Numbered from the stretch's first letter, positions 6,333 through 14,359 are shown. The stretch is DNA of 39,108 nucleotides from Clostridiales bacterium UBA6386 (GCA_002437585.1 DJQM01000053.1:1-39108), one strand, 5' to 3'. Numbers and translations are program-made. The notes: a model not told the origin generated them from the letters alone.

Positions 6333-7602
6333 GCCGGAGGTTTACCTGGAAAAGCTCTCCGCCTTCTCCCGGATTCTGCGGCTAGAGGGTCTGGCCGTCA
6401 GCCCCAAGGAGACCGAGGACGCCGGGCGGCTGCTGATTGCCCTGGGTCTTACCGACCGGGAGCAGGTGAAAACCGCCCTGCGGACGGTTTACGCCAAATC
6501 CCGGGAGGAGCAGCTTTCCTTCGACCGTGCCTTCGACGGCTTCTTCCTCTCCGAGGAGGCCATGCGCCGCCAGGCGAAGGAGGCCATGGAGCGGGAGCGG
6601 GAAATGCGGCAGCACCGGCAGGAGGCCGAGGAAGAACTCCAGCTGGGCGGAAAGCCCATGGATTTAAGCGACGAGCAGCGGCGCACCTACGCCGCCATGC
6701 CGGAGGAAGCCCGGGAGAGACTGCGCAGCTTCATGGAAAAATACCGGGGTACCGCCGAGCGGAACCCCCAGCTTTACAGCGAGTTCATCCATTCCGTCTT
6801 CGCCAAAACCCTGATGGAGCAGCAGATGCTCCTGGAAAACGCCGGGGTCGGTGCCCAGGCATTGGATCCGGAAATCGGCATTCTCTACCGGGACATTTCC
6901 GAGTTCCGGGACACGGAAATTCCCAAGGCCATTGACCTGATTCAGAGTGTGGCCCGGCAGATCAACGGGGAACTTTCCGCCAAAAAGCGAGCCGGGGGTC
7001 ACACGGGGAAGCTGGATTTCCGGCGAACCATCCGCAAGGGTCTGGAAACCGGCGGCAGCTTTTACCGTCTGCGCTACCGGAAAAAACGCGCCCACCGGCG
7101 GCACCTGGTGCTGCTGTGCGATGTTTCCGGCTCCATGGTGCAGTTTTCCGAGTTTGCCCTCCGGTTTATCCAGAGTTTGAACCAGGTTTCCGACAATTCC
7201 CGCACCTTCCTGTTCTCTGAGAGCATCATCGAGGCGGACGCTTTCCAGCTACAGAATATGGATTCCTTCCGCTCCTTCGTCCGGGATTCGGCGCTTTACG
7301 GCAAGGGCACGGACTTAGGCGCCGCCCTGGAGTACCTGTGCGGCCGCCGTCCGCCGGTGCTGAACGGCGCCACTACCCTTCTCATTCTCTCGGACACCAA
7401 GACCATCGACCAGCCCCGGGCGTTGGCGGCTCTGGGGGAAGCCAAGCGTCAGGCGGGTCGGGTGATTTTCCTGAACCCCATTCCTGAGGGGAAGTGGAAG
7501 TATGTGCGAAGCATTCAGAGTACCGCGGCGATGTGTTCCATGGTGCCGTGCAGCACCCTGCGGGAGCTGGCCGCCGCCTGTCGGAAGCTGACGGTACCGT
7601 AA
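6325..7602 (+). CDS. CoxE-like von Willebrand factor A domain protein
   Basis: 425-residue cytoplasmic protein with a C-terminal vWA domain; the usual partner of MoxR ATPases. The MIDAS metal site is complete: DVSGSM (266-271), GKGTDL and LSDTKT. The N-terminal half is helical and charged (EREMRQHRQEAEEELQ at about 90-106), as in CoxE-like proteins. The start ATG lies within the end of moxR and has GGAGG upstream; the frame is open further but inside moxR. A terminator follows at 7630. Together the two probably form an ATP-driven maturation or remodelling module; its client is not apparent from neighbours. Confidence 0.87.
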   Translation: MAEPEVYLEKLSAFSRILRLEGLAVSPKETEDAGRLLIALGLTDREQVKTALRTVYAKSREEQLSFDRAFDGFFLSEEAMRRQAKEAMEREREMRQHRQEAEEELQLGGKPMDLSDEQRRTYAAMPEEARERLRSFMEKYRGTAERNPQLYSEFIHSVFAKTLMEQQMLLENAGVGAQALDPEIGILYRDISEFRDTEIPKAIDLIQSVARQINGELSAKKRAGGHTGKLDFRRTIRKGLETGGSFYRLRYRKKRAHRRHLVLLCDVSGSMVQFSEFALRFIQSLNQVSDNSRTFLFSESIIEADAFQLQNMDSFRSFVRDSALYGKGTDLGAALEYLCGRRPPVLNGATTLLILSDTKTIDQPRALAALGEAKRQAGRVIFLNPIPEGKWKYVRSIQSTAAMCSMVPCSTLRELAAACRKLTVP

Positions 7603-7629
7603 TCGTTTCATTCCTATATTTGCAAAAGG

Positions 7630-7658
7630 AGCACACCCGGCGGGTGTGCTTCCCTTTT
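7630..7658. terminator. Bidirectional terminator between vWA and ABC transporter genes
   Basis: AGCACACCCG pairs with CGGGTGTGCT, followed by CCCTTTT on the plus strand and CCTTTT on the minus strand. It separates two convergent genes. Confidence 0.75.
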
Positions 7659-7668
7659 CTATGTTCGC

Positions 7669-9426
7669 TCAGATCGTCCAGTTCTGGCTGTCGGTTTGCA
7701 GGCTCACCATATGGGTATACAGGCCGTTTCTGGCATACAGTGCGTCGGGGCTGCCCTGCTCGGCTACCACGCCGTCGGAGAGCACCACGATCTTGTCCGC
7801 ACCGGCCACGGTACGCATCCGGTGGGCGATGATCAGCACGGTCTTGTTCTGAATCAGCCGGGACAGAGCCGTCTGGATCAGGGTCTCGTTTTCCACATCC
7901 AGGCTGGCCGTGGCCTCGTCCAGCAGGATAATGGGCGCGTCCTTCAGGAATGCCCGGGCAATGGAGATCCGCTGCCGCTCGCCGCCGGACAGGTACACGC
8001 CCTTGGTGCCGATGACGGTGTGGATGCCCTCCGGGAACTTTTCGAGAATGTCCATGCACTGGGCATCCTTCAGTGCCGCCAGCACCTGCTCCTCGGTAGC
8101 GTCAGGTCTTCCCAGCTTCACGTTGTCCAGGATACTGCCCTTGATCAGGCGGCTGTTCTGGAAGACGAAGGACACGGTGTCCATCAGCTCCTCCTTGGGA
8201 ATCTCCCGGACATCCACGCCGCCAATGCGGACGCTGCCGCTGTTTGCGTCAAAGAAGCGCGCCATCAGGCTGGCCAGGGTGGACTTTCCGCCGCCGGAGG
8301 GGCCAACCAGAGCCACGGTCTGACCCGGCTCCACCCGCAGGGAAACGCCCTTGATAACCTCCTGCGCCCCATCGTAGCTGAAGTGTACATTCTCCAGCTC
8401 CACGGAGCTGTCCTTAGGATGCTTGGGGGCATTGGGTACGGAAACAGGGGCGGCATCCAGCACGGAGTCGATCCGGCTCAGCGCATCCTCCACAATCAGC
8501 TTACTCTCGCTCATGTACATGATTTTGGTCAGGGTCAGGGAGATCACCGGGGTGATGATGATGTAGAACAGAAGATTCAGCAGGAACTTTGATGTCACGC
8601 CCTGTCTCGTCGCCAGCAGACCGCCGGCGATCAGGAAGGCGAACACGCCGTTGATGGCCGCGGTGTAGAACAGCATGGGCATCCTCAGCTCCTTGGTATA
8701 GGCCACAACCCACTTTTCGTACTCGTCAATGGTGGCCTTGAACCTCCTGAAGGAAAACACGGACTGGCCGAAGGTCTTCACCACCGGAATCCCCCGGACG
8801 TATTCCACCGCCTCATTTGACATGGCCGCCAGAGCGTTGCCGTACTGACGCATTTTCTCCGCCATCCGGGAGCCGGTCATGACGCTCATAATGGCAAAGC
8901 CCAGCAGCACCGGCACCAGGCTCAGAAGTCCCAGCCGCCAGTCGAAAACCAGCAGCAGAGCCAGCAGGCCCACAGGCGTTGCCATGGCACTGTACTTATC
9001 CGGCAGCTGGTGCGCAAGATAGGTCTCCGCCGCGCCGGTACTCTCCTGAATGACCTTGCGGAGCTTGCCGCTTCCGTAGCTTTCCGTAAAGCCCAGGGGC
9101 AGCCGCGCAAGATGGGCGGACACGGTCAGCCGCAGATTGGTGGCCACCCGGAAGGCTGCCATGTGGGAGCACAGCAGGGCGCAGATATAAATGAGGTAGG
9201 AAAGCACCGCGAACGCAACCGCCATCCAGCCGTAGCGCGGAATATTCACCGCCTGGGAATAGTCCGGCGCGGCATTCAGCACATCCCGCAGAATCTGCCA
9301 GATGTACAGGAAAGGCAGCAGTGCCACCAGGGCGCTGGCGGCGGCCAGAACCCAGGAAGCATAGGTAAAGTACCTGTAGCTTCCCGCACAGTCCATCAGC
9401 CGGGACAGATCGGATTTCTTTTTCAT
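7669..9426 (-). CDS. ABC half-transporter (fused membrane and ATPase domains)
   Basis: 585-residue inner-membrane protein, type IV exporter fold. Membrane domain: residues 20-310 with about six helices. ATPase domain: about 342-585, with Walker A GPSGGGKST (375-383), signature LSGGE (479-483), Walker B IILLDEAT (499-506) and the H-loop IAHRMRTV. The pattern HLARLPLGFTESYGSGKLRK (105-124) resembles siderophore-linked YbtP/IrtA-type half-transporters, which usually come as adjacent pairs. Only one is present here, so it may be a homodimer or have a distant partner. The start has GGAGGTG upstream. A palindrome identical in form to those at the DtxR-like gene covers the expected transcription start, which implies co-regulation. 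Iron or another metal chelate is a plausible but unproven substrate. Confidence 0.88.
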   Translation of the reverse strand: MKKKSDLSRLMDCAGSYRYFTYASWVLAAASALVALLPFLYIWQILRDVLNAAPDYSQAVNIPRYGWMAVAFAVLSYLIYICALLCSHMAAFRVATNLRLTVSAHLARLPLGFTESYGSGKLRKVIQESTGAAETYLAHQLPDKYSAMATPVGLLALLLVFDWRLGLLSLVPVLLGFAIMSVMTGSRMAEKMRQYGNALAAMSNEAVEYVRGIPVVKTFGQSVFSFRRFKATIDEYEKWVVAYTKELRMPMLFYTAAINGVFAFLIAGGLLATRQGVTSKFLLNLLFYIIITPVISLTLTKIMYMSESKLIVEDALSRIDSVLDAAPVSVPNAPKHPKDSSVELENVHFSYDGAQEVIKGVSLRVEPGQTVALVGPSGGGKSTLASLMARFFDANSGSVRIGGVDVREIPKEELMDTVSFVFQNSRLIKGSILDNVKLGRPDATEEQVLAALKDAQCMDILEKFPEGIHTVIGTKGVYLSGGERQRISIARAFLKDAPIILLDEATASLDVENETLIQTALSRLIQNKTVLIIAHRMRTVAGADKIVVLSDGVVAEQGSPDALYARNGLYTHMVSLQTDSQNWTI

Positions 9427-9444
9427 ATTGCACCTCCATTTTTA

Positions 9445-9460
9445 GTTAGCCAACGCTAAC
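9445..9460. promoter_or_regulatory. TTAGC-N4-GCTAA palindrome (copy 3), ABC transporter operator
   Basis: GTTAGC, CAAC, GCTAAC, 19 bases upstream of the ABC transporter start. A -10 box (TAAAAT on the minus strand, 9467-9472) lies right beside it, so the site covers the transcription start. Confidence 0.65.
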
Positions 9461-9472
9461 TCCAGAATTTTA

Positions 9473-9498
9473 GGAAAGCCGCCCTCGGGCAGCTTTCC
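9473..9498. promoter_or_regulatory. Hairpin upstream of the ABC transporter promoter
   Basis: GGAAAGC and GCTTTCC enclose a GC-rich core with GCCC/GGGC. It lies where the -35 and spacer would be. There is no T tract; role unknown. Confidence 0.3.
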
Positions 9499-9593
9499 GG
9501 ATCCTCGCGCGCCTATTCTACCAGCCATCCGCGGAAATGTCAAGACGGAAGGCACTGCAATTGAACAGTATGTCATTGTAGACTGTCTCCGGG

Positions 9594-9726
9594 AATGCGC
9601 TTCGCGCGTGGACGATATCGAAGTCGATTACACGAAGGTGTGAATTCCATCGAGCCGGAATTCAGCAGCAGTCCACCGGACTGCTGCATTTCAATCGTTC
9701 GAGTCCTATATCTGGATTGTCCACCA
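9594..9726. repeat. tRNA-Val-3'-end-like structured repeat, copy 1
   Basis: The unit starts AATGCGCTTCGCG, then TGGACGATAT, and ends with TTCGAGTCCTATAT...GTCCACCA, a mimic of the 3' half of the adjacent tRNA-Val including CCA. Two inner hairpins: TGAATTCC/GGAATTCA (9641-9664) with TCGAGCC in the loop, and GCAGCAG/CTGCTGC (9665-9687) with TCCAC in the loop. Copy 2 at 38815 keeps loops and ends but has different, still complementary stems. Confidence 0.65.
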
Positions 9727-9767
9727 AAAAAGAACAGGCCTACCTGTTGGTAGGTCTGTTCTTTTTT
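9726..9767. terminator. Bidirectional terminator of tRNA-Val
   Basis: AAAAAAGAACAG...CTGTTCTTTTTT with an inner CCTACC/GGTAGG stem. On the minus strand it ends the tRNA transcript. The symmetry extends outward into GTCCACC/GGTGGAC, so the whole palindrome spans 9719-9774 and includes the tRNA 3' end. Confidence 0.8.
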
Positions 9768-9843
9768 GGTGGACGATATAGGACTCGAACCTATGACCTT
9801 CCGCACGTCAAGCGGATGCTCTAGCCAGCTGAGCTAATCGTCC
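9767..9843 (-). tRNA. tRNA-Val (anticodon GAC), CCA encoded
   Basis: Complete cloverleaf on the minus strand: acceptor GGACGAT/ATCGTCC, D-arm GCTC/GAGC, anticodon stem TCCGC/GCGGA with loop TTGACGT (anticodon GAC, reads GUC), T-arm ATAGG/CCTAT with loop TTCGAGT, discriminator A, and an encoded CCA. A strong terminator follows immediately. Confidence 0.95.
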
Positions 9844-9943
9844 ATAGGCACTCGTGAATGCCTGATTAGTATACATGGGGAATGGGCTTTTGTCAAGCCT
9901 TTTTTGCGTTTCCGGTGAAAACGGGCATCACAGAAACGGAAAT

Positions 9944-9972
9944 CCGGCAGTCTGCGCTTCGTAGACTGCCGG
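9944..9972. terminator. Hairpin after capA
   Basis: CCGGCAGTCT and AGACTGCCGG form a perfect 10-bp stem just downstream of the capA stop. The T run on the minus strand is short. Confidence 0.5.
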
Positions 9973-9979
9973 GTTCTAA

Positions 9980-11470
9980 TTATGCCGCTTCCGCGGCTGT
10001 GGTTTCTTGGGTAGCTTCGGGAACGGTGGCCACGGGCTGGGTCTGAGCCTGGGTGGCCAGCTCCGGGTGCTCCGCCAGATTCTGGTAATAGGCCTCCCGG
10101 TCGGTCTTGGCCTGAGCCAGCTCCTCCTGGCAGGCTGTCAGCCCGTCGCCGATGATCTTCATGGTCTTGGCGTAGGAATCCTGGGCGGCGGAAAGCTCCC
10201 CGTCTGTCAGATCATAATCCGTCTTCCACTGGTCTTCCTTGTCCTTGAGCAGGGGCAGAATGTTGTACTCCCGCTTGCCGTTCTTGGCGTGCATATTCAC
10301 CCAGGTGGGGATGGCGTCGATGCCAGCCACATAGACCTTGCCGTCGGAATACTTCTCGAAGGTTGCATTGAACAGCACACCGGATTCCGTATACCGGGAT
10401 GTTCTGCTGAACATACCGATTCTCTGATTGGATACCGCATTTCCCAGAGAATAAATGCAGTAAGCCTTATGCTCCGGGTTTTCCGTGCTCTGGAGCAGGG
10501 CCATGGGCTGCACCACATGGGGATGGCCGCCTACGATCACGTCAAAGCCCATATCGCAGAGCTTCTGGGCCATCTTGTCCTGGGCGGCGTTCTCCTTGAT
10601 CTCGTATTCCTCGCCCCAGTGAATCAGAATCATCGTGACCTCCGCGCCGTCTTCCTTCATTCCTTCCAGAATGGGCTTGAGTTCATTGTATAGCTTGTCC
10701 GGGTTGCTCTTCGAGAAATAGTTCGCCTGTCCCTCGTCCTTAATATATCCGTAGCCATTCAAGGAGAAGCTGTTCCCAGAAATGGCAAACGCCCAGGAAT
10801 AGGCAACCATGCCCACCTTGATGCCGTTGATGTCCACCACAGAATACCGCTTTTCGCCGGGCAACTGGGTGCCAAGCGTAGCCAAGCCAGCGGCCCGTGT
10901 GGTCTCGATGGTACGGATTAGTCCATCCCCGCTGGAATCGCCCGCATGGTTGTTGATGGTCTGGAACATATCAAAGCCCGCTTCCTTGGCCGACGTTGCC
11001 AGCTCATCCGGGCAGCAGTACGCCTGATTCGGGATGTGCGGGTGAGAAGGCCCACCGAAGGTCGTTTCCAGATTGGCAATGGCATAATCATAGGAAGTGA
11101 ACAACTCCTTGCCATAGCGGAATACGGATTCAAAGTTATAGGTACCATCCGCCTGTTGGCAATTCTTGAAAATTGGAGAGTGCATCAGCAAGTCGCCGAT
11201 AATGCCAACACTAGCCGTAGCCACCACACGCTCCGGCTCCGGGGCTTCCGTCGTGGGAGGAACGGTGGTTTCCGGCACGGTGGTCTCAGGCACAGAGGAC
11301 TGGGTGGGCAGCACCAGAGAGCTGTCCTGGGTGGGCGTTACCTCCGCCTCCTTGTTCACCATATCAATGCACAGGTAAATCAGGAAGGCAGTGGCCGCCA
11401 GCATCAGCACAATCAGAATCGTAAGCACCACGGTCAGAGCCGTATGGCCGCCCTTGGGTTTTTGAGACAT
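9980..11470 (-). CDS. CapA-family protein (poly-gamma-glutamate/capsule type metallophosphatase fold)
   Basis: 496-residue membrane-anchored extracellular protein. A lysine-rich N terminus is followed by one transmembrane helix (about 11-34), then a Thr/Pro/Glu linker (45-82), and the CapA domain (about 85-420): VGIIGDLLMH, NLETTFGG, INNHAGDSSGDG, HWGEEY and GGHPHVVQPM. These are the standard CapA metal-site motifs. A Gln/Thr/Ala-rich tail closes the protein. CapA relatives act in poly-glutamate synthesis or cell-wall amide chemistry, but most gut Clostridia copies stand alone without capBC, as here; function is therefore open. The ribosome site is AGGAGG. It lies 11 bases after alr on the same strand, so a D-Ala/cell-wall link is reasonable. 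Confidence 0.85.
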   Translation of the reverse strand: MSQKPKGGHTALTVVLTILIVLMLAATAFLIYLCIDMVNKEAEVTPTQDSSLVLPTQSSVPETTVPETTVPPTTEAPEPERVVATASVGIIGDLLMHSPIFKNCQQADGTYNFESVFRYGKELFTSYDYAIANLETTFGGPSHPHIPNQAYCCPDELATSAKEAGFDMFQTINNHAGDSSGDGLIRTIETTRAAGLATLGTQLPGEKRYSVVDINGIKVGMVAYSWAFAISGNSFSLNGYGYIKDEGQANYFSKSNPDKLYNELKPILEGMKEDGAEVTMILIHWGEEYEIKENAAQDKMAQKLCDMGFDVIVGGHPHVVQPMALLQSTENPEHKAYCIYSLGNAVSNQRIGMFSRTSRYTESGVLFNATFEKYSDGKVYVAGIDAIPTWVNMHAKNGKREYNILPLLKDKEDQWKTDYDLTDGELSAAQDSYAKTMKIIGDGLTACQEELAQAKTDREAYYQNLAEHPELATQAQTQPVATVPEATQETTAAEAA

Positions 11471-11481
11471 GAATTTCCTCC

Positions 11482-12642
11482 TTACAGAAACGCGTCCAGC
11501 AGGTAGTGGACGGAACGAACGGGCTTGCCGCCCTGCAGATAGACCCGGGGCACCCGGCGGCTGATGCCGCAGACGAACTCATAGTTGAAGCTGTCGGCCA
11601 GAGCCGAAATGGCTTCCATGGTGATGGTTTCGGCTCCGTCGGTGCCAACCAGAGTCACCCGATCGCCTACCTTCACGCCAGGGATTCCGGTCACATCCAC
11701 CATCATCTGATCCATGCAGATTCTGCCCAGAATCGGAGCCTTCTGCCCGTGGATAAGCACATAGAATTTTCCGGAAAGGTTCCGGCGGTAGCCGTCGGCG
11801 TAGCCCACGGGGATGGTGGCAATCACCGTGTCCCGGGTGGTCACATAGGTGCCGCCGTAGCTGATCTCCCGACCGGCGGGCAGCGTCTTCACATGGGTCA
11901 CCCGGCTGAGCCAGCGCAGGGCGGGACGGAGCTTCAGAAGCCCCGGATCTACCTGGTCGCTGGGGTACATGCCATAGGTGATGATGCCGGAGCGTACCAT
12001 CTCATAGGGTGTCCGGAAATTCATCAGTCCGGCGGAATTGTTCAGATGGCGGATGGGGATGTTCACCCCACGGGCTTTGAGCATTTCGTCAAATTCCGCG
12101 AACCGGGCAGCCTGGGTCTCCGCCCGGCTTAGATCCGCGCAGTCGGCTGTGGCGAAGTGGCTGAACATGCCCTCGGCTTCCAGCCCGGGCAGGCCGGCGA
12201 TTTTCGCGCAGATATCCGCGTCGGCCTGCGTCACCTGGAAGCCGATGCGGCTCATGCCCGTGTCCACGGCGAAGTGGAATTTGGCGGTTTTGTTCAGAAA
12301 GCCCGCCGCCTGGGACAGAGCCTTGCCGTCCTCCAGGCGGTAAATGGCAGGCCGGATGTCCTGCAAAATGGCTGTCGGGAAGGCCTCGATAGGGGTGTAG
12401 CCCAGGATCAGAATGGGAGTGGTCAGCCCCGCGTCCCGCAGCTCCAGAGCCTCCAGAATGGAGCTGACGCAGAAGAAGGCGCACTTGTCCTTCAGCAGCC
12501 TTGCCACCTGCACCGCCCCGTGGCCATAGGCGTCGGCCTTGATGACGGCCATCACCGGCACTCCGGCCTTTTCCCGGATGGCGTCTAAGTTATCCGAGAT
12601 GGCATCCAGGTCGATGACCACCCGGGTAGCGTCAAAATCCAC
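11482..12642 (-). CDS. alr: Alanine racemase
   Basis: Pyridoxal-phosphate enzyme that interconverts L- and D-alanine for peptidoglycan. 386 residues, normal length. The PLP lysine is K35 in AVIKADAYGHG; the second catalytic base is Y262 in ISYGGTY; the C-terminal domain has GRICMDQMMVDVT. The start is GTG with GAGGA 10 bases upstream. A promoter lies at 12675-12703, and capA follows 11 bases downstream, so alr-capA is an operon. Confidence 0.95.
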   Translation of the reverse strand: MDFDATRVVIDLDAISDNLDAIREKAGVPVMAVIKADAYGHGAVQVARLLKDKCAFFCVSSILEALELRDAGLTTPILILGYTPIEAFPTAILQDIRPAIYRLEDGKALSQAAGFLNKTAKFHFAVDTGMSRIGFQVTQADADICAKIAGLPGLEAEGMFSHFATADCADLSRAETQAARFAEFDEMLKARGVNIPIRHLNNSAGLMNFRTPYEMVRSGIITYGMYPSDQVDPGLLKLRPALRWLSRVTHVKTLPAGREISYGGTYVTTRDTVIATIPVGYADGYRRNLSGKFYVLIHGQKAPILGRICMDQMMVDVTGIPGVKVGDRVTLVGTDGAETITMEAISALADSFNYEFVCGISRRVPRVYLQGGKPVRSVHYLLDAFL

Positions 12643-12674
12643 GAAAATCAGTCCTCTTTTTCAGCGTTTTTCCC

Positions 12675-12703
12675 ATTCTATCACACGGACGGGGAAAAGT
12701 AAA
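12675..12703 (-). promoter_or_regulatory. Promoter of alr-capA
   Basis: On the minus strand TTTACT, 17 bases, TAGAAT, with a TGA just before the -10 (extended -10). Confidence 0.55.
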
Positions 12704-12725
12704 CCCGAAAAAGCTTAAGGATTCC

Positions 12726-12754
12726 TTGCGATTCCTGTCGGAATGTGATATACT
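12726..12754 (+). promoter_or_regulatory. Promoter of the DUF3786 gene pair
   Basis: TTGCGA, 17 bases, TATACT, 33 bases upstream of the start codon. It faces away from the alr promoter. Confidence 0.55.
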
Positions 12755-12787
12755 ATAGATAATTCAGTATCGATTGGAGGGAATGCC

Positions 12788-13408
12788 GTGGCACGCACTG
12801 ACAACTACCTCAAGCAGGCCACCCAGGCAAAGGCCTGGTTCCTGACCTATGACCAGCAAGCCCTGATCCGCAAGTTAAACCTTGCCCATGACGAAGATTA
12901 TCTCTACCCGGTGCTCTTTTCGACCACCTATCGGCTGAATCGGAAAACCGGGGACTTAGAGCGTCGGGGCAAGCAAGGCTGGGAGGACGCCAACACCCAT
13001 AGCGAAGTAATGACCCTGCTCGATCTGATCTGCGACAGCCGGGAGGATCGGTTTGTCAGCGGAAAATGGAAGGATATGGCTCAGTTCGGCCACGTTTTTC
13101 ACCAGAAGCTATTGGAGGAACGGGATCCCCTGGCCGAACGGTTTCAGGAAAATCCGGAGGCTCTGCGCCGGGGATGCCTGGCTCTGGGCGGCAAGCCCAT
13201 GCCCACGGGGGACATTGCCTACGCCATTGAGGTCTTCGACGGCCTGCCCCTGATGCTCCAGCTCTGGTTCGGGGACGAGGATTTCCCCGCCAGTCTGCGG
13301 CTCCTGTGGGATGAAAACGCTCTGATGTACCTAAAATATGAGACCATGTATTTTGCCCGGGACTTGCTGTATTCCCGGCTGAAATCCGAATTGGAGGAGC
13401 AGGTATGA
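12788..13408 (+). CDS. DUF3786-like protein
   Basis: 206-residue soluble protein. I assign it to the DUF3786 group from overall pattern: an N-terminal WFLTYDQQALIRKLNL, the repeated Tyr-rich YLYPVLFSTTYRLNRKTG segment, and a C-terminal GLPLMLQLWFGDEDFPASL. That block (PL...FWxGDEEFP) is the recognisable part of the family. No catalytic motif is evident and the biochemical role is unknown. The start is GTG with GGAGGG upstream. The stop overlaps the next start as ATGA, so the two proteins are translationally coupled and may work together. Confidence 0.7.
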   Translation: MARTDNYLKQATQAKAWFLTYDQQALIRKLNLAHDEDYLYPVLFSTTYRLNRKTGDLERRGKQGWEDANTHSEVMTLLDLICDSREDRFVSGKWKDMAQFGHVFHQKLLEERDPLAERFQENPEALRRGCLALGGKPMPTGDIAYAIEVFDGLPLMLQLWFGDEDFPASLRLLWDENALMYLKYETMYFARDLLYSRLKSELEEQV

Positions 13409-14220
13409 AGAAAAGCAAGCGGCCGGTGAACCCCATCTACAAGAACAAATCCACCCTGGCGGTTTACCTGACCCTCCGGGCTTTGATTCTCTTTATCCTC
13501 GTCCGGGCGGTGCTCAGAAGAGAATATGAAAGCGTGTTCTTCTGCGCCCTGTCCCTGGTGCTGATGCTCATGCCCAGCATTCTTTCCAAAAAGCTGAAGA
13601 TCGTCCTGCCGGATACCCTGGAGATCATCATTCTGCTGTTCATTTTCGCGGCGGAAATACTGGGGGAGCTGAACAGCTTCTACGTCCGGGTACCCAACTG
13701 GGACACCATGCTGCACACCGTCAACGGCTTTCTGTGCGCCGCCATCGGCTTTGCCCTGGTGGATATGCTCAACCGGAACGAGCGGTTTTCCTTCCAGCTG
13801 TCGCCCCTGTATCTGGCCATCGTTTCCTTCTGCTTTTCCATGACCGTAGGCGTGCTGTGGGAGTTCTTTGAGTTCGGCAGGGATTACTTTTTCGGCGGTG
13901 ATATGCAGAAGGATACCATTGTCCACGCCATTCATTCCACAGCCCTGGATCCCACCATGTCCAACATCGTCGTCCACGTCCGGGATATCCAGGACGTGAT
14001 CCTGGTTCACTCCGACGGTACCCAGCAGGCTCTGGGGCTGGGGGGCTATCTGGACATCGGCATCATCGACACCATGAAGGATCTGTTCGTGAACTTCATC
14101 GGCGCGGTGGTCTTCTCCTGCATTGGCTATTTCTATGTCAAGCATAAGGGGAAGGGCAAGGTTGCCAACCGGTTCATTCCCACGGTGGAAACCCCGGGGG
14201 AAACGAAAGACAGCAGATAA
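13405..14220 (+). CDS. Polytopic membrane protein, YjdF/DUF2238-like
   Basis: 271-residue integral membrane protein with about six hydrophobic segments (near 18-36, 43-58, 68-86, 103-120, 132-152 and 225-245). NWDTMLHTVNGF and GVLWEFFEFGRD are the charged in-membrane motifs seen in YjdF/DUF2238-type proteins, in which the His and Glu residues face the membrane interior; DTMKDLFVNFIGA follows near the C terminus. The basic N terminus suggests a cytoplasmic start. Function unknown. ATGA overlap with the DUF3786 gene ties it to that protein; no terminator with a clear T tract follows. Confidence 0.65.
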   Translation: MKKSKRPVNPIYKNKSTLAVYLTLRALILFILVRAVLRREYESVFFCALSLVLMLMPSILSKKLKIVLPDTLEIIILLFIFAAEILGELNSFYVRVPNWDTMLHTVNGFLCAAIGFALVDMLNRNERFSFQLSPLYLAIVSFCFSMTVGVLWEFFEFGRDYFFGGDMQKDTIVHAIHSTALDPTMSNIVVHVRDIQDVILVHSDGTQQALGLGGYLDIGIIDTMKDLFVNFIGAVVFSCIGYFYVKHKGKGKVANRFIPTVETPGETKDSR

Positions 14221-14359
14221 ACAGCAGGCTCACCAGAAGCCGCAGACAGCGAACGCCACCCTCATTCCAGGCTTCTCCCAAAACGGGAGCGGCGGCTCTG
14301 CGCAGCCGTTCCGGGCATTTGCAGGGAATCGGGCACCGGGACATCACAAAAGCTCGGAA

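Noticed and set aside
5430..7602. Anti-phage system of the MoxR-vWA (ternary) type
   Set aside because: No third component, nuclease or other defence gene is nearby; the CoxE-like vWA points to a maturation pair.
9573..9806. 77-codon minus-strand frame over tRNA-Val and the repeat
   Set aside because: Translation of tRNA, terminator and repeat DNA. Such spurious proteins recur wherever this repeat occurs.
9980..11470. Poly-gamma-glutamate capsule operon
   Set aside because: Only the CapA-like protein is present; no capB, capC or capD, and the neighbour is alr.
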